Origin: B10-G9 sp963712165
GTDB lineage: Bacteria; Chloroflexota; Anaerolineae; Anaerolineales; UBA11858
Direction: 5' to 3'
Length of the DNA: 64,000 nt
Assembly (NCBI GenBank): GCA_963712165.1
Contig: CAVQGY010000002.1
Span: forward strand, 310,001-374,000
Shown here: one piece after another, positions 34,327-42,885 of the stretch
Numbering within the stretch: the stretch's first letter is position 1
How the letters are laid out: each line of letters starts with the position of its first letter
Translations under genes and position numbers: made by a program
The notes under the pieces: model-generated
The model's database searches: none
What the model saw: the letters and a program-made list of their open reading frames with translations, nothing else
What the model was told of the DNA's origin: nothing

Positions 34327-35082
34327 ATGATGATATCCCGCCGCTGGCTGCCAACGACACTACTGATATTTGGAGGGTTGCTGCTTTTCTGGGCAGCCCT
34401 GGTTTCAGTTAAGCCCCTCTTGTCCAACTATCAGATCATAGAAGGGGAATACCTGCTCTTCCACCAACAGGTCAATCTGCCCCTGCCCAAAATCGCTTCG
34501 ATACGCAGCACGGAACCCGCTCCCCAAGACGTATTTCATTCCCTAGTATACAGTCCCTACACACCCACGCCTACAGTGACTCCAACACCAACGCCTGTAC
34601 CGGCCGGACCAGTGACCCGCCTGATCATCCCCAGCATCGGTGTCAACCGGGCCGTGGTGCCCCTGCGCCAATACCGGGACGCCAGCGGGAGGATCCAATA
34701 TGATACAGACTCTCTTTTCGCCACGAATACACGGCTGGACCTGGTCGGCCAGACTCTTACATCTGTAGATCCTGGCCAGGGCAGCAATATCGTACTTGTG
34801 GGCCATAACTACAATATGGGCTGGTACGCCTGGGAAGGAGTCTTTGTCAATCTCAAGAAGCTCAAACCGGGGAACGATATCATTCTCCACACAAAAAGTG
34901 GGGCCGTATATACCTATAAAGTTAAAAAAGTCGTCCAGGTACCCTACGTAGCCCGGACCGCCGCGGAGCTCAATCAACACCTGCAGTATCTGGGACCCAC
35001 CAGCGATGAGCAAGTCACCCTTGTTACTTGTGGGGGCGCCTTCGGCTCCTGGTCGGCGCGGATCTATGTGGTAGCAAAATGA
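34327..35082 (+). CDS. Sortase (transpeptidase)
   Basis: A 251-residue sortase. One N-terminal membrane segment (about 8-32) and a Thr/Pro-rich linker (about 90-105) precede the beta-barrel. Catalytic residues are visible: His160 in LVGHNYNMGW, Cys235 in VTLVTCGG and Arg245 in SARIYVV. Sortases cut xPxTG-type signals and attach the protein to cell wall or another protein; the TLVTC and GHN context resembles class D/E enzymes. The start is uncertain: ATG at 34327 or 34330, or TTG at 34294, none with a good ribosome site. The upstream 143-residue protein is its best candidate substrate. Confidence 0.88.
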   Translation: MMISRRWLPTTLLIFGGLLLFWAALVSVKPLLSNYQIIEGEYLLFHQQVNLPLPKIASIRSTEPAPQDVFHSLVYSPYTPTPTVTPTPTPVPAGPVTRLIIPSIGVNRAVVPLRQYRDASGRIQYDTDSLFATNTRLDLVGQTLTSVDPGQGSNIVLVGHNYNMGWYAWEGVFVNLKKLKPGNDIILHTKSGAVYTYKVKKVVQVPYVARTAAELNQHLQYLGPTSDEQVTLVTCGGAFGSWSARIYVVAK

Positions 35083-35186
35083 TGGTATAAAGATTAAATC
35101 CGCGATCCTGCAAGAAGAGTCAAGTTTTAGGGAGAAATCCCGGTTAGATCAAATTGCGCCCAGCGATTTGCACCTGAGTAGAAATC

Positions 35187-35220
35187 AAAAAACCGCTCAA
35201 GAAAAACGAGCGGTTTTTGC
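35187..35220. terminator. Bidirectional terminator between sortase and DedA genes
   Basis: AAAACCGCTC / GAGCGGTTTT with a 9-nt loop has T-runs on both strands. It lies between convergent genes and can serve both. Confidence 0.85.
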
Positions 35221-35239
35221 TTTATAACAAGGTTAAGAA

Positions 35240-35896
35240 TTAATCTGCCTGTTCAGCACCCTTTACCTCCCGGCGGGCTTTGATCACTTCCATCACAGGA
35301 GGAATGAAGGAAATGAAGATGATGGCGAAGATCACCAGTTCAAAGTTCTTTTTCACGAAGGGGATGTTGCCAAAGAAGTAGCCCAGGGAGATGAAAATCG
35401 CCACCCAGACGATCCCGCCTACCACATTATAGGTGATGAATCGGCGGTACTTCATGGTTCCCACGCCAGCAACAAAAGGGGCAAAGGTGCGGATGATGGG
35501 AACAAATCTGGCCAGGATGATGGCTTTGCCGCCGTGTTTTTCATAGAAGACCTGGGTCTTCTCTAGATACTCCTGTTTCAGGAATTTGATCTCTCCACTA
35601 AAAGCCCTTTCACCGATATACTGCCCGATGTGGTAATTGACGGTGTCTCCCAGAATTGCAGCCGTGGTCAGCAAGCCAAACAACATGAACGGGTTCAGAG
35701 ACCCCAAGGCCGCAAATGTCCCCGCCGCAAATAACAGGGAATCTCCCGGCAGGAAGGGAGTGACCACAAAACCTGTTTCCATAAAGACCACAAAAAAGAG
35801 GATCCCATATGTCCAGGTCCCGTAGTTGGAGATAATCTCGTTCAAATGCACATCCATGTGCAATATAAAATCGATCAGGAATTTGATAATTTCCAT
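35240..35896 (-). CDS. DedA-family membrane protein
   Basis: A 218-residue protein with about five hydrophobic segments. The family signature is present: FMETGFVVTPFLPGDSLLFAAG near residue 40, GDTVNYHIGQYIGERAF near 83, and FYEKHGGKAIILARFVPIIRTFAPFVAGVGTMKYRRF near 117 with the conserved R-x-x-P-x-x-R motif. DedA proteins are flippase-like membrane proteins, with undecaprenyl phosphate recycling shown for some. Which lipid this one moves is open. It stands downstream of the PrsW-like gene (15 nt gap). Confidence 0.93.
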   Translation of the reverse strand: MEIIKFLIDFILHMDVHLNEIISNYGTWTYGILFFVVFMETGFVVTPFLPGDSLLFAAGTFAALGSLNPFMLFGLLTTAAILGDTVNYHIGQYIGERAFSGEIKFLKQEYLEKTQVFYEKHGGKAIILARFVPIIRTFAPFVAGVGTMKYRRFITYNVVGGIVWVAIFISLGYFFGNIPFVKKNFELVIFAIIFISFIPPVMEVIKARREVKGAEQAD

Positions 35897-35911
35897 GCAG
35901 CCTCGCTTTTA

Positions 35912-37189
35912 TTAATCTGACCCCGCAATTATAGCACGGCGAAAATATTTATTTGCCCTTATTAGACCCCAAAACGAACCCAGAGCAATCAGTCCTAAAG
36001 CCACCGGGGCGTAAGTAGAGAAAATGGTCCCAATTGTGCCAATTTTTTCCTGAACTGCTGGATAATCTCCCACAGCCGCAATGATATTCAGTCCATTCCA
36101 AAGCGCATGAAGGGCCACAGCGCCTAGAAAGGTGCCAAGTGCCCGGCCATATTTCTTCTCCGAAAAAGCTGATGCCAATCCCCAGCCCGTGAGCCCAGCA
36201 GTGAAGATGTGCACGGCTGCCGTTCCCAAACGGGTCAGGGTCACGAAGGACCAGATGTCGGCCGCTGCCCCAATGGTCAGATTTTCGAAAAGGGCATAAC
36301 CTGCACCGGAGGTAGCGCCGATGACAAATCCTTCCCAGGGTTGGAGTTTTCGGCGTAAGAGCAGCCAGACAGCCACCGGCTTGAATAATTCTTCCACGAC
36401 AGGGATCAGGAATGCCACATAGCCGAAGAGTGTAAAAAGAATCCCCGGACGGGCAGTAAAATCTCCCAGGGAACGCTGGAGGGCGGTTGCATCTCCTGAT
36501 AAATCCCGAACCTGCGTCGCAAGATTCAGCAGATCCTGCCTGAATTCAGGCGCAACACTCATCAATACAGTCCAAATCAGGCCGATACCGACCAGGATCA
36601 AAATCTCAAGGATAAAGGTCACCAGGGTTGTCAAGCCCAGGCCGCTAGCAAAGCTTCCCCAGAAGCGACTGGCACTCTGGTCGGGAAGTTTTCTCCGAGC
36701 TATATCCAACAACCAGAATACCGCCGCAAAATTGGCTAACACATGGACAAAGGGCAGGAATCCCCGGGACCAATTCGGACCAGTTTGGATCGCGTATCCC
36801 AGCAGATAAAGCGGGAGAGCAAGAAAGACTAGCCAGTTCAATCCGCTCCAGCGGAAAATGCGGGGCGATCCACTGCCGAATAGACTTCGGCCTGCAGATA
36901 CTGCTGAGGGAAGCATCAATAATCCCATCCCTCCCAGACCAGCAGCAAAAAGGTAGAAAGACAGATCACCTCCCGCTCCTATATCCAACGGTGACCGGGA
37001 ATTCTGGAAGAATGACAATATGATGCTTATCAGGGAAAAGCCCAATAGGGCGAGTGCGGCCAGCGAACTGAAAACAAACTGGCCGATCCTCAGCCAGTCT
37101 GTCTGAGAAGGAACCAGCGCCTGTTCCTCCCGAGATTCAAGCCGGGGTTCTACAGGCGCTGGAAGGGGTGTAGAGTTAGTCTTTTTCAA
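35912..37189 (-). CDS. PrsW-family intramembrane protease-like protein
   Basis: A 425-residue polytopic membrane protein. PrsW motifs are visible in the second half: IPVVEELFKPVAVWLL (Glu-Glu) near residue 267, GATSGAGYALFENLTIG near 293, an in-membrane His in GTAAVHIFTAGLTGWG near 322, and LHALWNGL near 362. PrsW enzymes cleave anti-sigma factors within the membrane. The N-terminal half has about four extra segments. It overlaps the upstream fusion gene by 14 nt. Activity is inferred from motif conservation only. Confidence 0.85.
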   Translation of the reverse strand: MKKTNSTPLPAPVEPRLESREEQALVPSQTDWLRIGQFVFSSLAALALLGFSLISIILSFFQNSRSPLDIGAGGDLSFYLFAAGLGGMGLLMLPSAVSAGRSLFGSGSPRIFRWSGLNWLVFLALPLYLLGYAIQTGPNWSRGFLPFVHVLANFAAVFWLLDIARRKLPDQSASRFWGSFASGLGLTTLVTFILEILILVGIGLIWTVLMSVAPEFRQDLLNLATQVRDLSGDATALQRSLGDFTARPGILFTLFGYVAFLIPVVEELFKPVAVWLLLRRKLQPWEGFVIGATSGAGYALFENLTIGAAADIWSFVTLTRLGTAAVHIFTAGLTGWGLASAFSEKKYGRALGTFLGAVALHALWNGLNIIAAVGDYPAVQEKIGTIGTIFSTYAPVALGLIALGSFWGLIRANKYFRRAIIAGSD

Positions 37190-38426
37190 TAGTTATGCCG
37201 ATCAGCAGATCTCCCGGGGGTAAATCCAACATGCCCTGAGGGTCCCGCAGAGAAATTTCCCGGACCACATCCATGCCTTCAATAACCTCACCGAAAATGG
37301 TATATCCACCATTTAGATCGGGCGCTTCCGCGTAGGTAATGAAGAATTGGCTGCCGTTGCTATCTTGCCCTGCATTTGCCATAGCCACCAATCCTTCACG
37401 GTCAAAGAGTAGATCTGGGGAAGTTTCGACACCGAAACGATAACCCGGACCACCAAAGCCAGTGCCGGTCGGATCTCCGGTTTGGGCTACAAATCCCTCC
37501 AAGACACGATGGAAGGTGATCCCATCAAACCAGCCATTCTCAACCAGGAAGATAAAGGAATTTACTGCCATCGGGGCTTTATCTACAAAGAGGTCTATCA
37601 CAAAATTACCCTTCTCGGTTTCCACTATGGCCCGATAGGATGCATCGGGGTCCACAGTCATAGGAGGGCATTCAGCAAACTGCTGCTTTGACAGCTTTAT
37701 GATCTCTACATAGACAGTCAGTTCCTCTACGCTCGCTTGAGGTTCGAAGAAACTGTTGACCTTCAAATAAGGTGTGCCGGGGATGCCAAGCTCCTGGCCA
37801 TCAACCCAAGCTGCTTCCGCCAAATTGACGATGGCCTCGCTGGTGTAATCCCCCTCAAATTGGGCAATATCCAAACCCAATTCACCGGCTGTCTCAATGA
37901 CCCAGCTGTCGAATTCTTCCAGGGAGTAGCCAGACCAGACAGATTGGGTTTCATACAGCAGGTCATGCAAGTCCCAGAAGGCCTGTTCGCTCTGCAGTCC
38001 GGCAGCTTCTACAGCCTGGGCAGCTGGTATTGCCTTATCGTGGATGCTCGCCAGCGGGAAATGCCGGTATACGACCCGAACATCATCAGGATACTTTTCT
38101 AGTAGCGCTTTTAGATTTTGGGATGCCACGGAGCAGTACGGGCACTGAAAATCAGCATATTCAATGATAGTGATAGGGGCGTCCTCTGGGCCTTTAATCC
38201 AATCTCTATCTGGATCCGGGGTAAAAGCCGCCAGATCAGCTTCACTGGGGACGGGCAATGGATTAGGAATGCAGGTTGGTTCGACGCTGGAATCCAGAGA
38301 GACCTCTGTCGGGATTTGAACCGTAGGCTCCGAGGTTTCCGTCACTTCCGGCTGAGAAGCAGTATTGCATGCTCCCAGAAGTCCCACCAGCACAATTACC
38401 AGTAAAAGGGTAATAAATTTTTTCAC
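37176..38426 (-). CDS. Lipoprotein fusing a DsbA-like thioredoxin domain to a cyclophilin
   Basis: A 416-residue exported lipoprotein with lipobox LLGAC (Cys20). Residues about 70-240 are a DsbA/DsbG-like thioredoxin domain with CPYC at 95-98 and ADFQCPYCSVASQNL. The second domain, about 255-416, is a cyclophilin-type peptidyl-prolyl isomerase (GNFVIDLFVDKAPMAVNSFIFL, FHRVLEGFVAQTGDPTGTG, GSQFFITYAEAPDLNGGYTIFGEV). Oxidative folding and proline isomerisation would be coupled outside the membrane. The GTG start at 38426 has AGGAGG upstream; the frame continues to 38486 but has no lipoprotein signal there. Confidence 0.88.
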   Translation of the reverse strand: MKKFITLLLVIVLVGLLGACNTASQPEVTETSEPTVQIPTEVSLDSSVEPTCIPNPLPVPSEADLAAFTPDPDRDWIKGPEDAPITIIEYADFQCPYCSVASQNLKALLEKYPDDVRVVYRHFPLASIHDKAIPAAQAVEAAGLQSEQAFWDLHDLLYETQSVWSGYSLEEFDSWVIETAGELGLDIAQFEGDYTSEAIVNLAEAAWVDGQELGIPGTPYLKVNSFFEPQASVEELTVYVEIIKLSKQQFAECPPMTVDPDASYRAIVETEKGNFVIDLFVDKAPMAVNSFIFLVENGWFDGITFHRVLEGFVAQTGDPTGTGFGGPGYRFGVETSPDLLFDREGLVAMANAGQDSNGSQFFITYAEAPDLNGGYTIFGEVIEGMDVVREISLRDPQGMLDLPPGDLLIGITIEKD

Positions 38427-38529
38427 ACTTCCTCCTGTGTTCAGATTTCCCCAAATTGTACCAAGTTTCTGTCCCCCTAATGACAAATTCGGAGTTCTAA
38501 TAAAAATATTAGGATAAACAAACCACTAC

Positions 38530-39822
38530 TCAGTTTTTTTCGAATAACTCCTGGAATTGGTCCAATCTCCAGCGCCAGGCTACCAGTTGCATGAATTCCC
38601 GGTAAGAATTAATCTTCACCTTCAGATCGCGCAGCTCCTGGCCCAGATCCACACCCTCTTCGCTGGCTGCACCGCCCGGATCAGCCGCGTAAGAGCCATG
38701 AAACGCGAAATATGCCTGGTTTAACCGGCGGATCTGATAACCATTCTCCCAGAAGAATATCCTCCGCTCCTCCATATACCGCTCAGCCTGATCGATCTGT
38801 CCCTCAGCCAAAAGCCGATCCACCTCTAACCGGGTAGTATGCATTTCAGCCCGAAAATCAAATGGTGGAGGTCTGGTGGGTTCAGGCTGTTCTTGAGGTG
38901 ATGGCTCTGTTGAGGAGCCAGGCGCAGGGGGTTCTTCTTCCGGCAGGAATTCAGGATAATAAAGCTCGAAAGCCGTTTGCTGGATATCGTCCGCGGATAG
39001 ATCAGCAATGGTCTCATTTATCGTGGTCAGATCAGGGCTGGCAGCATAATGGAATCCAAGGGGCCTCAAGGAGAGGTAATTATGGGTCCACTCATGACTG
39101 ATGACATGGATCAACCAATCAAGGTTGCTGCTCTCAATGACCATCGATGGATATAGACCTACTCCGCCGATACCAACCACCAGGGCTGATAGGTCCTGTT
39201 CTCTCTCAATGGATGATTCCAGATTGATAATCTCATCCAGGCTCAGCCCTCGAATAAGCATGATATTGGCTTCCTGGCGAATTTCGTCCCGAGGAGAGAC
39301 GATCAGGGCGAAGGAATTGGGCTCAGAACGGAAGAGAACCGGAGGAATAAGCTGGCCGCCTAAAGACAAATCCAATTCCACCAAGGCATGATTAAGTTGA
39401 GCCTGCAGGATCTGCTCGACAAAGGGCGCAAGGGCTTCCCTGCGGGTTTGCTTAAGGTCCAATTCAATCCTGATCTGGCTTTCGCGGTTCTGACGGTCAT
39501 CTTGATCAGGATCAGCAATAATGGTGCTCAATTGGGATACCAACTGGTTGGTCTCATTCGTGAGCTGGAGATAATCGAAGACCAGATCCCTCTGTTCTGC
39601 AACCGTCAGATATTGATCCACTCTCAGGCTGGCCTGAGCTGTTTTTCGCATCAACGCGGAAAGGGTCCAGGAAACATAATCGAACTCATAGGCCCGGGAA
39701 TAGGTCCGAACCTGCTCCATTTGGCCTGCCGGATCCACCCCGGAACGAGTGATCAGACTCAAGAGCATGATCGCGACCCAAATGAGATTAAAAAGGCGCC
39801 CAGGATGGAGGATTGATCTCAT
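38530..39822 (-). CDS. Putative zinc metalloprotease with HExxH motif, membrane-anchored
   Basis: A 430-residue protein with a single N-terminal hydrophobic segment (about 11-25), so membrane-anchored or secreted. The motif HEWTHNYL near residue 240 is an HExxH zinc site, with a candidate third ligand Glu in TTINETIADLSADD about 25 residues later, as in gluzincins. The C-terminal half has a Pro/Glu-rich stretch and charged helices. No known peptidase family is recognised with confidence. Its own terminator was not found. Nearby lies the disulfide/proline isomerase fusion, so an envelope role is suggested. Confidence 0.7.
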   Translation of the reverse strand: MRSILHPGRLFNLIWVAIMLLSLITRSGVDPAGQMEQVRTYSRAYEFDYVSWTLSALMRKTAQASLRVDQYLTVAEQRDLVFDYLQLTNETNQLVSQLSTIIADPDQDDRQNRESQIRIELDLKQTRREALAPFVEQILQAQLNHALVELDLSLGGQLIPPVLFRSEPNSFALIVSPRDEIRQEANIMLIRGLSLDEIINLESSIEREQDLSALVVGIGGVGLYPSMVIESSNLDWLIHVISHEWTHNYLSLRPLGFHYAASPDLTTINETIADLSADDIQQTAFELYYPEFLPEEEPPAPGSSTEPSPQEQPEPTRPPPFDFRAEMHTTRLEVDRLLAEGQIDQAERYMEERRIFFWENGYQIRRLNQAYFAFHGSYAADPGGAASEEGVDLGQELRDLKVKINSYREFMQLVAWRWRLDQFQELFEKN

Positions 39823-39836
39823 ATCATTTTTTGACT

Positions 39837-40394
39837 TTAGTAATACACCTTATTCAAAGACACATGCCTGTCCGATCGAAATCTCACTCCTTCCATTTCC
39901 AGGAGGGCTTTTTTCATTTCTAATCCACCTTGATAACCACCAAGTTCCCCAGAGGAACGAACTGCCCGGTGGCAGGGGATGAGAATAGGAAATGGATTAA
40001 TAGCCAGAGCACTACCTACGGCCCGGGCACCACCTGGCAGGCCCAGTTTCCGGGCAATCCGACCATAGGTGCTCACCCAACCCCTTGGTATACCATATTC
40101 AGCTCGAAGTACACGGACCTGGAAGTCGGTACACTCTTCCCAAGCCAAGAATTGGGTGTCAAAGTATATGTCCTTGCCTTCCAGGAAGCGGCGGATATCT
40201 CCAGCCAGGGCTTCCATAACAGGCAGATTGCCTTCCTCAGCTAGAGGATAATCTGCCCTGAGGTCAACCTTCAACTGGGGGTAATTCCCGGGTAGGGTAA
40301 GGCGAATGATCCTGGGTTGATCGCCCTTTATATACCAGAGGATGCCAAATTCACCAAAGCTGGAGGAGGATATCAGATAGTGTATTCTTTCCAT
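39837..40394 (-). CDS. Methylated-DNA--protein-cysteine methyltransferase
   Basis: A 185-residue alkylation-repair protein that takes the methyl group from O6-methylguanine to its own Cys. The active-site motif IPCHRAV near residue 150 and the preceding FQVRVLRAEYGIPRGWVSTYGRIARKLGLPGGARAVGSALA are diagnostic. The N-terminal 80 residues form the variable domain. The start at 40394 has AGGA upstream; a TTG six codons earlier is possible. It ends 15 bases from the zinc-protease gene. Confidence 0.92.
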   Translation of the reverse strand: MERIHYLISSSSFGEFGILWYIKGDQPRIIRLTLPGNYPQLKVDLRADYPLAEEGNLPVMEALAGDIRRFLEGKDIYFDTQFLAWEECTDFQVRVLRAEYGIPRGWVSTYGRIARKLGLPGGARAVGSALAINPFPILIPCHRAVRSSGELGGYQGGLEMKKALLEMEGVRFRSDRHVSLNKVYY

Positions 40395-40474
40395 AGCTGT
40401 TATCCTGGCCAATAACCATTAATAAGTGGCCTTGATTCTAACATGCAAGCCTCAGAGAGATGGTAATAGTCCTG

Positions 40475-41425
40475 TTAATAAACAGGTGAAGGGAGAGGCG
40501 CTTTCTTGGGGCGGATACCCAGGGCGCCGTCCATCTGATCTGCAATGATCATTTCTCCAAGCCGATTTCCAAACTCGGTCAGGTCAGGAATCTTCTCCGG
40601 CTCGTCCATCGGATAGGAGCCATCTAGCTCCACCTGGTAGCGCCTGAAATCCAGCTCTGTGAAAAAGGTCTCCACAAGATGAACCTGCTGGTCATCAGAG
40701 GACTCCTGGAAAGCACCCAGAACGGGTCCGATCCAGTGCCAGGGGTGAAATCTTTTGATCTGCTCAGGTTGAAGGGAATGAGGTTCACGACCAGTTCCTA
40801 AACTGATCAAAGTGGTTTCGGCAGGATCCCAGCCCAGCACAAATTTGGCCTCATAGGCAGCCACATAACATGGGTTGTGGTAAGAGCCCACACCGCCATC
40901 CACGTAGCGGTTTTCGACCGGAGGAAAATAAGAAGGAACAGACGAGGAAGCCAGCACAGCTTTGGTCACTGTCCAGGGTCCCTCTCCTGTACTTTCCTTA
41001 AAGGGCTTAAGAAATAGGGTCTTGTTCTTCACCAGGTCAAAGGCAGTGATCACCAGATCGATCGGTTTGTCCGCAGCCCAGAAATCAACCATGGTTTTTC
41101 CGCCCATCTGATCTTCCAATGCACCCTGAAGCGGCTCGAGCGGATAGCGGTAACGAGTCAGCGGCCAAAGGGTTGAACGCAATGTCTTTTTAAAGATCAC
41201 CGGTCCCAAATTGCAGTACAAGCGGTGGATTTCCTCTCCAAATAAACCGGTGGCGATACCTGCAGTGATGATCGCACCTGTCGAAGTACCGGCCAGGAGT
41301 CCAAAAACCTCGTAGGCGGGGGTCTGCATATACTCTTCCAGCACAGCGATCGCCCTCGACGCGATAACACCCTTAATGCCTCCCCCGTCAACTGCCAGCG
41401 CGACATGTTTGCGGAATGGTTTCAT
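40475..41425 (-). CDS. Patatin-like phospholipase
   Basis: A 316-residue patatin-fold lipase. The oxyanion motif is DGGGIKG near residue 15, the nucleophile Ser in GTSTGAII near 47, and the catalytic Asp in DGGVGSYHNP near 175. Such enzymes hydrolyse lipid acyl chains. In defence systems patatins act with cyclic-nucleotide synthases or TIR-like partners, but none is encoded nearby, so a housekeeping or storage-lipid role is equally likely. The ribosome site AGGAGG precedes the ATG ideally. The short tandem repeat lies about 90 nt upstream of it. Confidence 0.9.
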   Translation of the reverse strand: MKPFRKHVALAVDGGGIKGVIASRAIAVLEEYMQTPAYEVFGLLAGTSTGAIITAGIATGLFGEEIHRLYCNLGPVIFKKTLRSTLWPLTRYRYPLEPLQGALEDQMGGKTMVDFWAADKPIDLVITAFDLVKNKTLFLKPFKESTGEGPWTVTKAVLASSSVPSYFPPVENRYVDGGVGSYHNPCYVAAYEAKFVLGWDPAETTLISLGTGREPHSLQPEQIKRFHPWHWIGPVLGAFQESSDDQQVHLVETFFTELDFRRYQVELDGSYPMDEPEKIPDLTEFGNRLGEMIIADQMDGALGIRPKKAPLPSPVY

Positions 41426-41515
41426 GGGATCCTCCTGGGGATGGTCTTCAAATTGGATCTGGTTTCATTTCATTATAAACGGATGAACTGAAAATCCTAT
41501 ATCCATCTCCCCCGG

Positions 41516-41607
41516 GGACGGGTCGACGAGCTGAGCAGGTAAAGGACGGGCCGACGAGCTGAGCAGGTAAAAGGCGGGTCGACGAGCTGTGGATGTAAAG
41601 GTCGGGT
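41516..41607. repeat. Short tandem repeat, about 28 bp unit, three copies
   Basis: Three adjacent units read GGACGGGTCGACGAGCTGAG or close variants, each ending in GTAAA: 41516-41543, 41544-41572 and 41573-41599, with a partial fourth. Copies 1 and 2 differ at one base within the first 28 nt. The repeat lies between the arginase-like and patatin genes and contains no CRISPR-like spacers. Confidence 0.85.
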
Positions 41608-41617
41608 TGCCCAGCAA

Positions 41618-42382
41618 CTATATTAACAGATTTAACAAGTCCAGGCACACATCCCGGGATTCCTCTGCACCTGGCAGACCCGGAGCCCAGGAGGAGAGAG
41701 ACACAGCGCAAATATTTCCGCTGTCCGTCAGATGGGAGAATATCCGGCCCAGTTCATCGGGGGTGATCCCACCTGGAGCTTGGTAATTCTGAGCTGGCAC
41801 GTACTCCGGATCGATCACATCGGTATCAAAGTGGATCCAAAGCGGGCCCCCTGGCAGTGTTTTATTCAACAGAGCCAGGGGATTGTCCAAATGGGTAATC
41901 CGGGAAGTAGCCAATAGTTCCATTTCTCCGGGATCGAGATCACGGGCATCGGTGAGAATGATATTCTCCTGAGCCAGCGGGGCGATCCCAAGGATCTCCA
42001 GTCCAGTCTGTTCTCCCAGGCCAGCCAGCATGGCCAGGGGCATGCCTCCCAGGAAACCGCTGGGGCTGGTCTCCCAGGTATTGAAATCCCCGTGGGCATC
42101 AAACCAGATCAGGTGGGGATCGATCCCAGACCTGACCAACCCTGCCAATACGCCTAACGCAGTACAGCAGTCGCCTGCAATCGAAACCGGTTTGTAGCCG
42201 GCCTTGACCGCACTCTCTACCAGGGCTGCCAGACCAATATGGATAGCTGCCATTCGTCGTATCTCAGTGGTTCCTTCTGGTGCAGCTTGGTTAATCTGCC
42301 AATCAGCTTGCCGCAGCTCCTCCAATCCGGGAAGGGGCTGATCCAAAAAATAGGGAGTCAAAATGAATTGGGGTTCCTTCAC
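41618..42382 (-). CDS. Arginase/agmatinase-family protein with altered metal ligands
   Basis: A 254-residue ureohydrolase-fold protein. Of the metal-binding motifs, FDAHGDFNTW (DAHxD) near residue 93 and HFDTDVIDP (DxDxxDP) near 180 are kept. The first, usually GGDHS, reads AGDCCTALG near 70, so a His ligand is replaced by Cys. The usual His in the SGxxHGM segment is also missing (SGFLGGMPLA). It is therefore probably not a standard arginase, but may hydrolyse another guanidino or formimino compound. Its start overlaps the stop of the upstream small membrane protein gene by 4 nt. Confidence 0.8.
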   Translation of the reverse strand: MKEPQFILTPYFLDQPLPGLEELRQADWQINQAAPEGTTEIRRMAAIHIGLAALVESAVKAGYKPVSIAGDCCTALGVLAGLVRSGIDPHLIWFDAHGDFNTWETSPSGFLGGMPLAMLAGLGEQTGLEILGIAPLAQENIILTDARDLDPGEMELLATSRITHLDNPLALLNKTLPGGPLWIHFDTDVIDPEYVPAQNYQAPGGITPDELGRIFSHLTDSGNICAVSLSSWAPGLPGAEESRDVCLDLLNLLI

Positions 42383-42867
42383 GTCGTTGTCCTCCTTTCA
42401 ATTAGCTCTAACAGCTTATCCGGCTGATAGGTGCTGAAGGATAGGGCCTGAACCAACCCTTGTTTTTCTTTAAATGTGACCAGTATCCGGGGGCCTTCCA
42501 GGAAATTGAAAAATGCCCGGTAGAGACCACCTACCTGAGCGAAATGGACTCCGGCTCCTCCATACTTGATCCACAGGGGTGGATCATCTAAAACACAACT
42601 CTGGATATTTTCCATGTCCGTCTGCCACCTAACCAAACCAAACTTGAGAGTCAAGGTCTGCTCAGAGACCTGAATCTGTAAAGTCCGGTAATTAAAAACA
42701 TAAAACAAGAAAAGAACACTCAGGAACAGGAACAGCACCGGGCTAAACTTCCAAGCCACAACGCTGACCCGCCAACCAAATAAAGCCATGAAAACTGAGG
42801 CCAGGATGGCAAACAGCCCTGTGGTAAGGTTGGATTGGAGCTTCTCGGCATAAATTGGCTCAAGCAT
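42379..42867 (-). CDS. Small membrane protein with PH-like domain
   Basis: A 162-residue protein with two adjacent hydrophobic segments (about 15-55, LFAILASVFMALFGW and SPVLFLFLSVLFLFYVF) followed by a soluble part. The latter has the strand pattern of bacterial PH-like domains (LQIQVSEQTLTLKFGLVRWQTDMENIQS). No function can be assigned. Its stop overlaps the start of the arginase-like gene, suggesting a common transcript. The spacing to the methyltransferase gene upstream is 18 nt. Confidence 0.7.
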   Translation of the reverse strand: MLEPIYAEKLQSNLTTGLFAILASVFMALFGWRVSVVAWKFSPVLFLFLSVLFLFYVFNYRTLQIQVSEQTLTLKFGLVRWQTDMENIQSCVLDDPPLWIKYGGAGVHFAQVGGLYRAFFNFLEGPRILVTFKEKQGLVQALSFSTYQPDKLLELIERRTTT

Positions 42868-42885
42868 TGGTTCTCCCTGTGATGA

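Noticed and set aside
37737..38102. A 121-codon plus-strand frame inside the thioredoxin-cyclophilin gene
   Set aside because: It is antisense to a well-supported gene; no start signal or family is seen.
40475..41425. Anti-phage CBASS-type effector patatin
   Set aside because: No cyclic-nucleotide synthase, TIR or other defence gene lies within the window near it, so a defence role has no support.
41516..41607. CRISPR array
   Set aside because: The three repeats are directly adjacent with no unique spacers, and no cas gene is present.
41448..41711. Open frame across the tandem repeat and the arginase-like gene end
   Set aside because: It runs antiparallel in phase to nothing conserved, spans the repeat and the end of a clear gene in another frame, and has no ribosome site.
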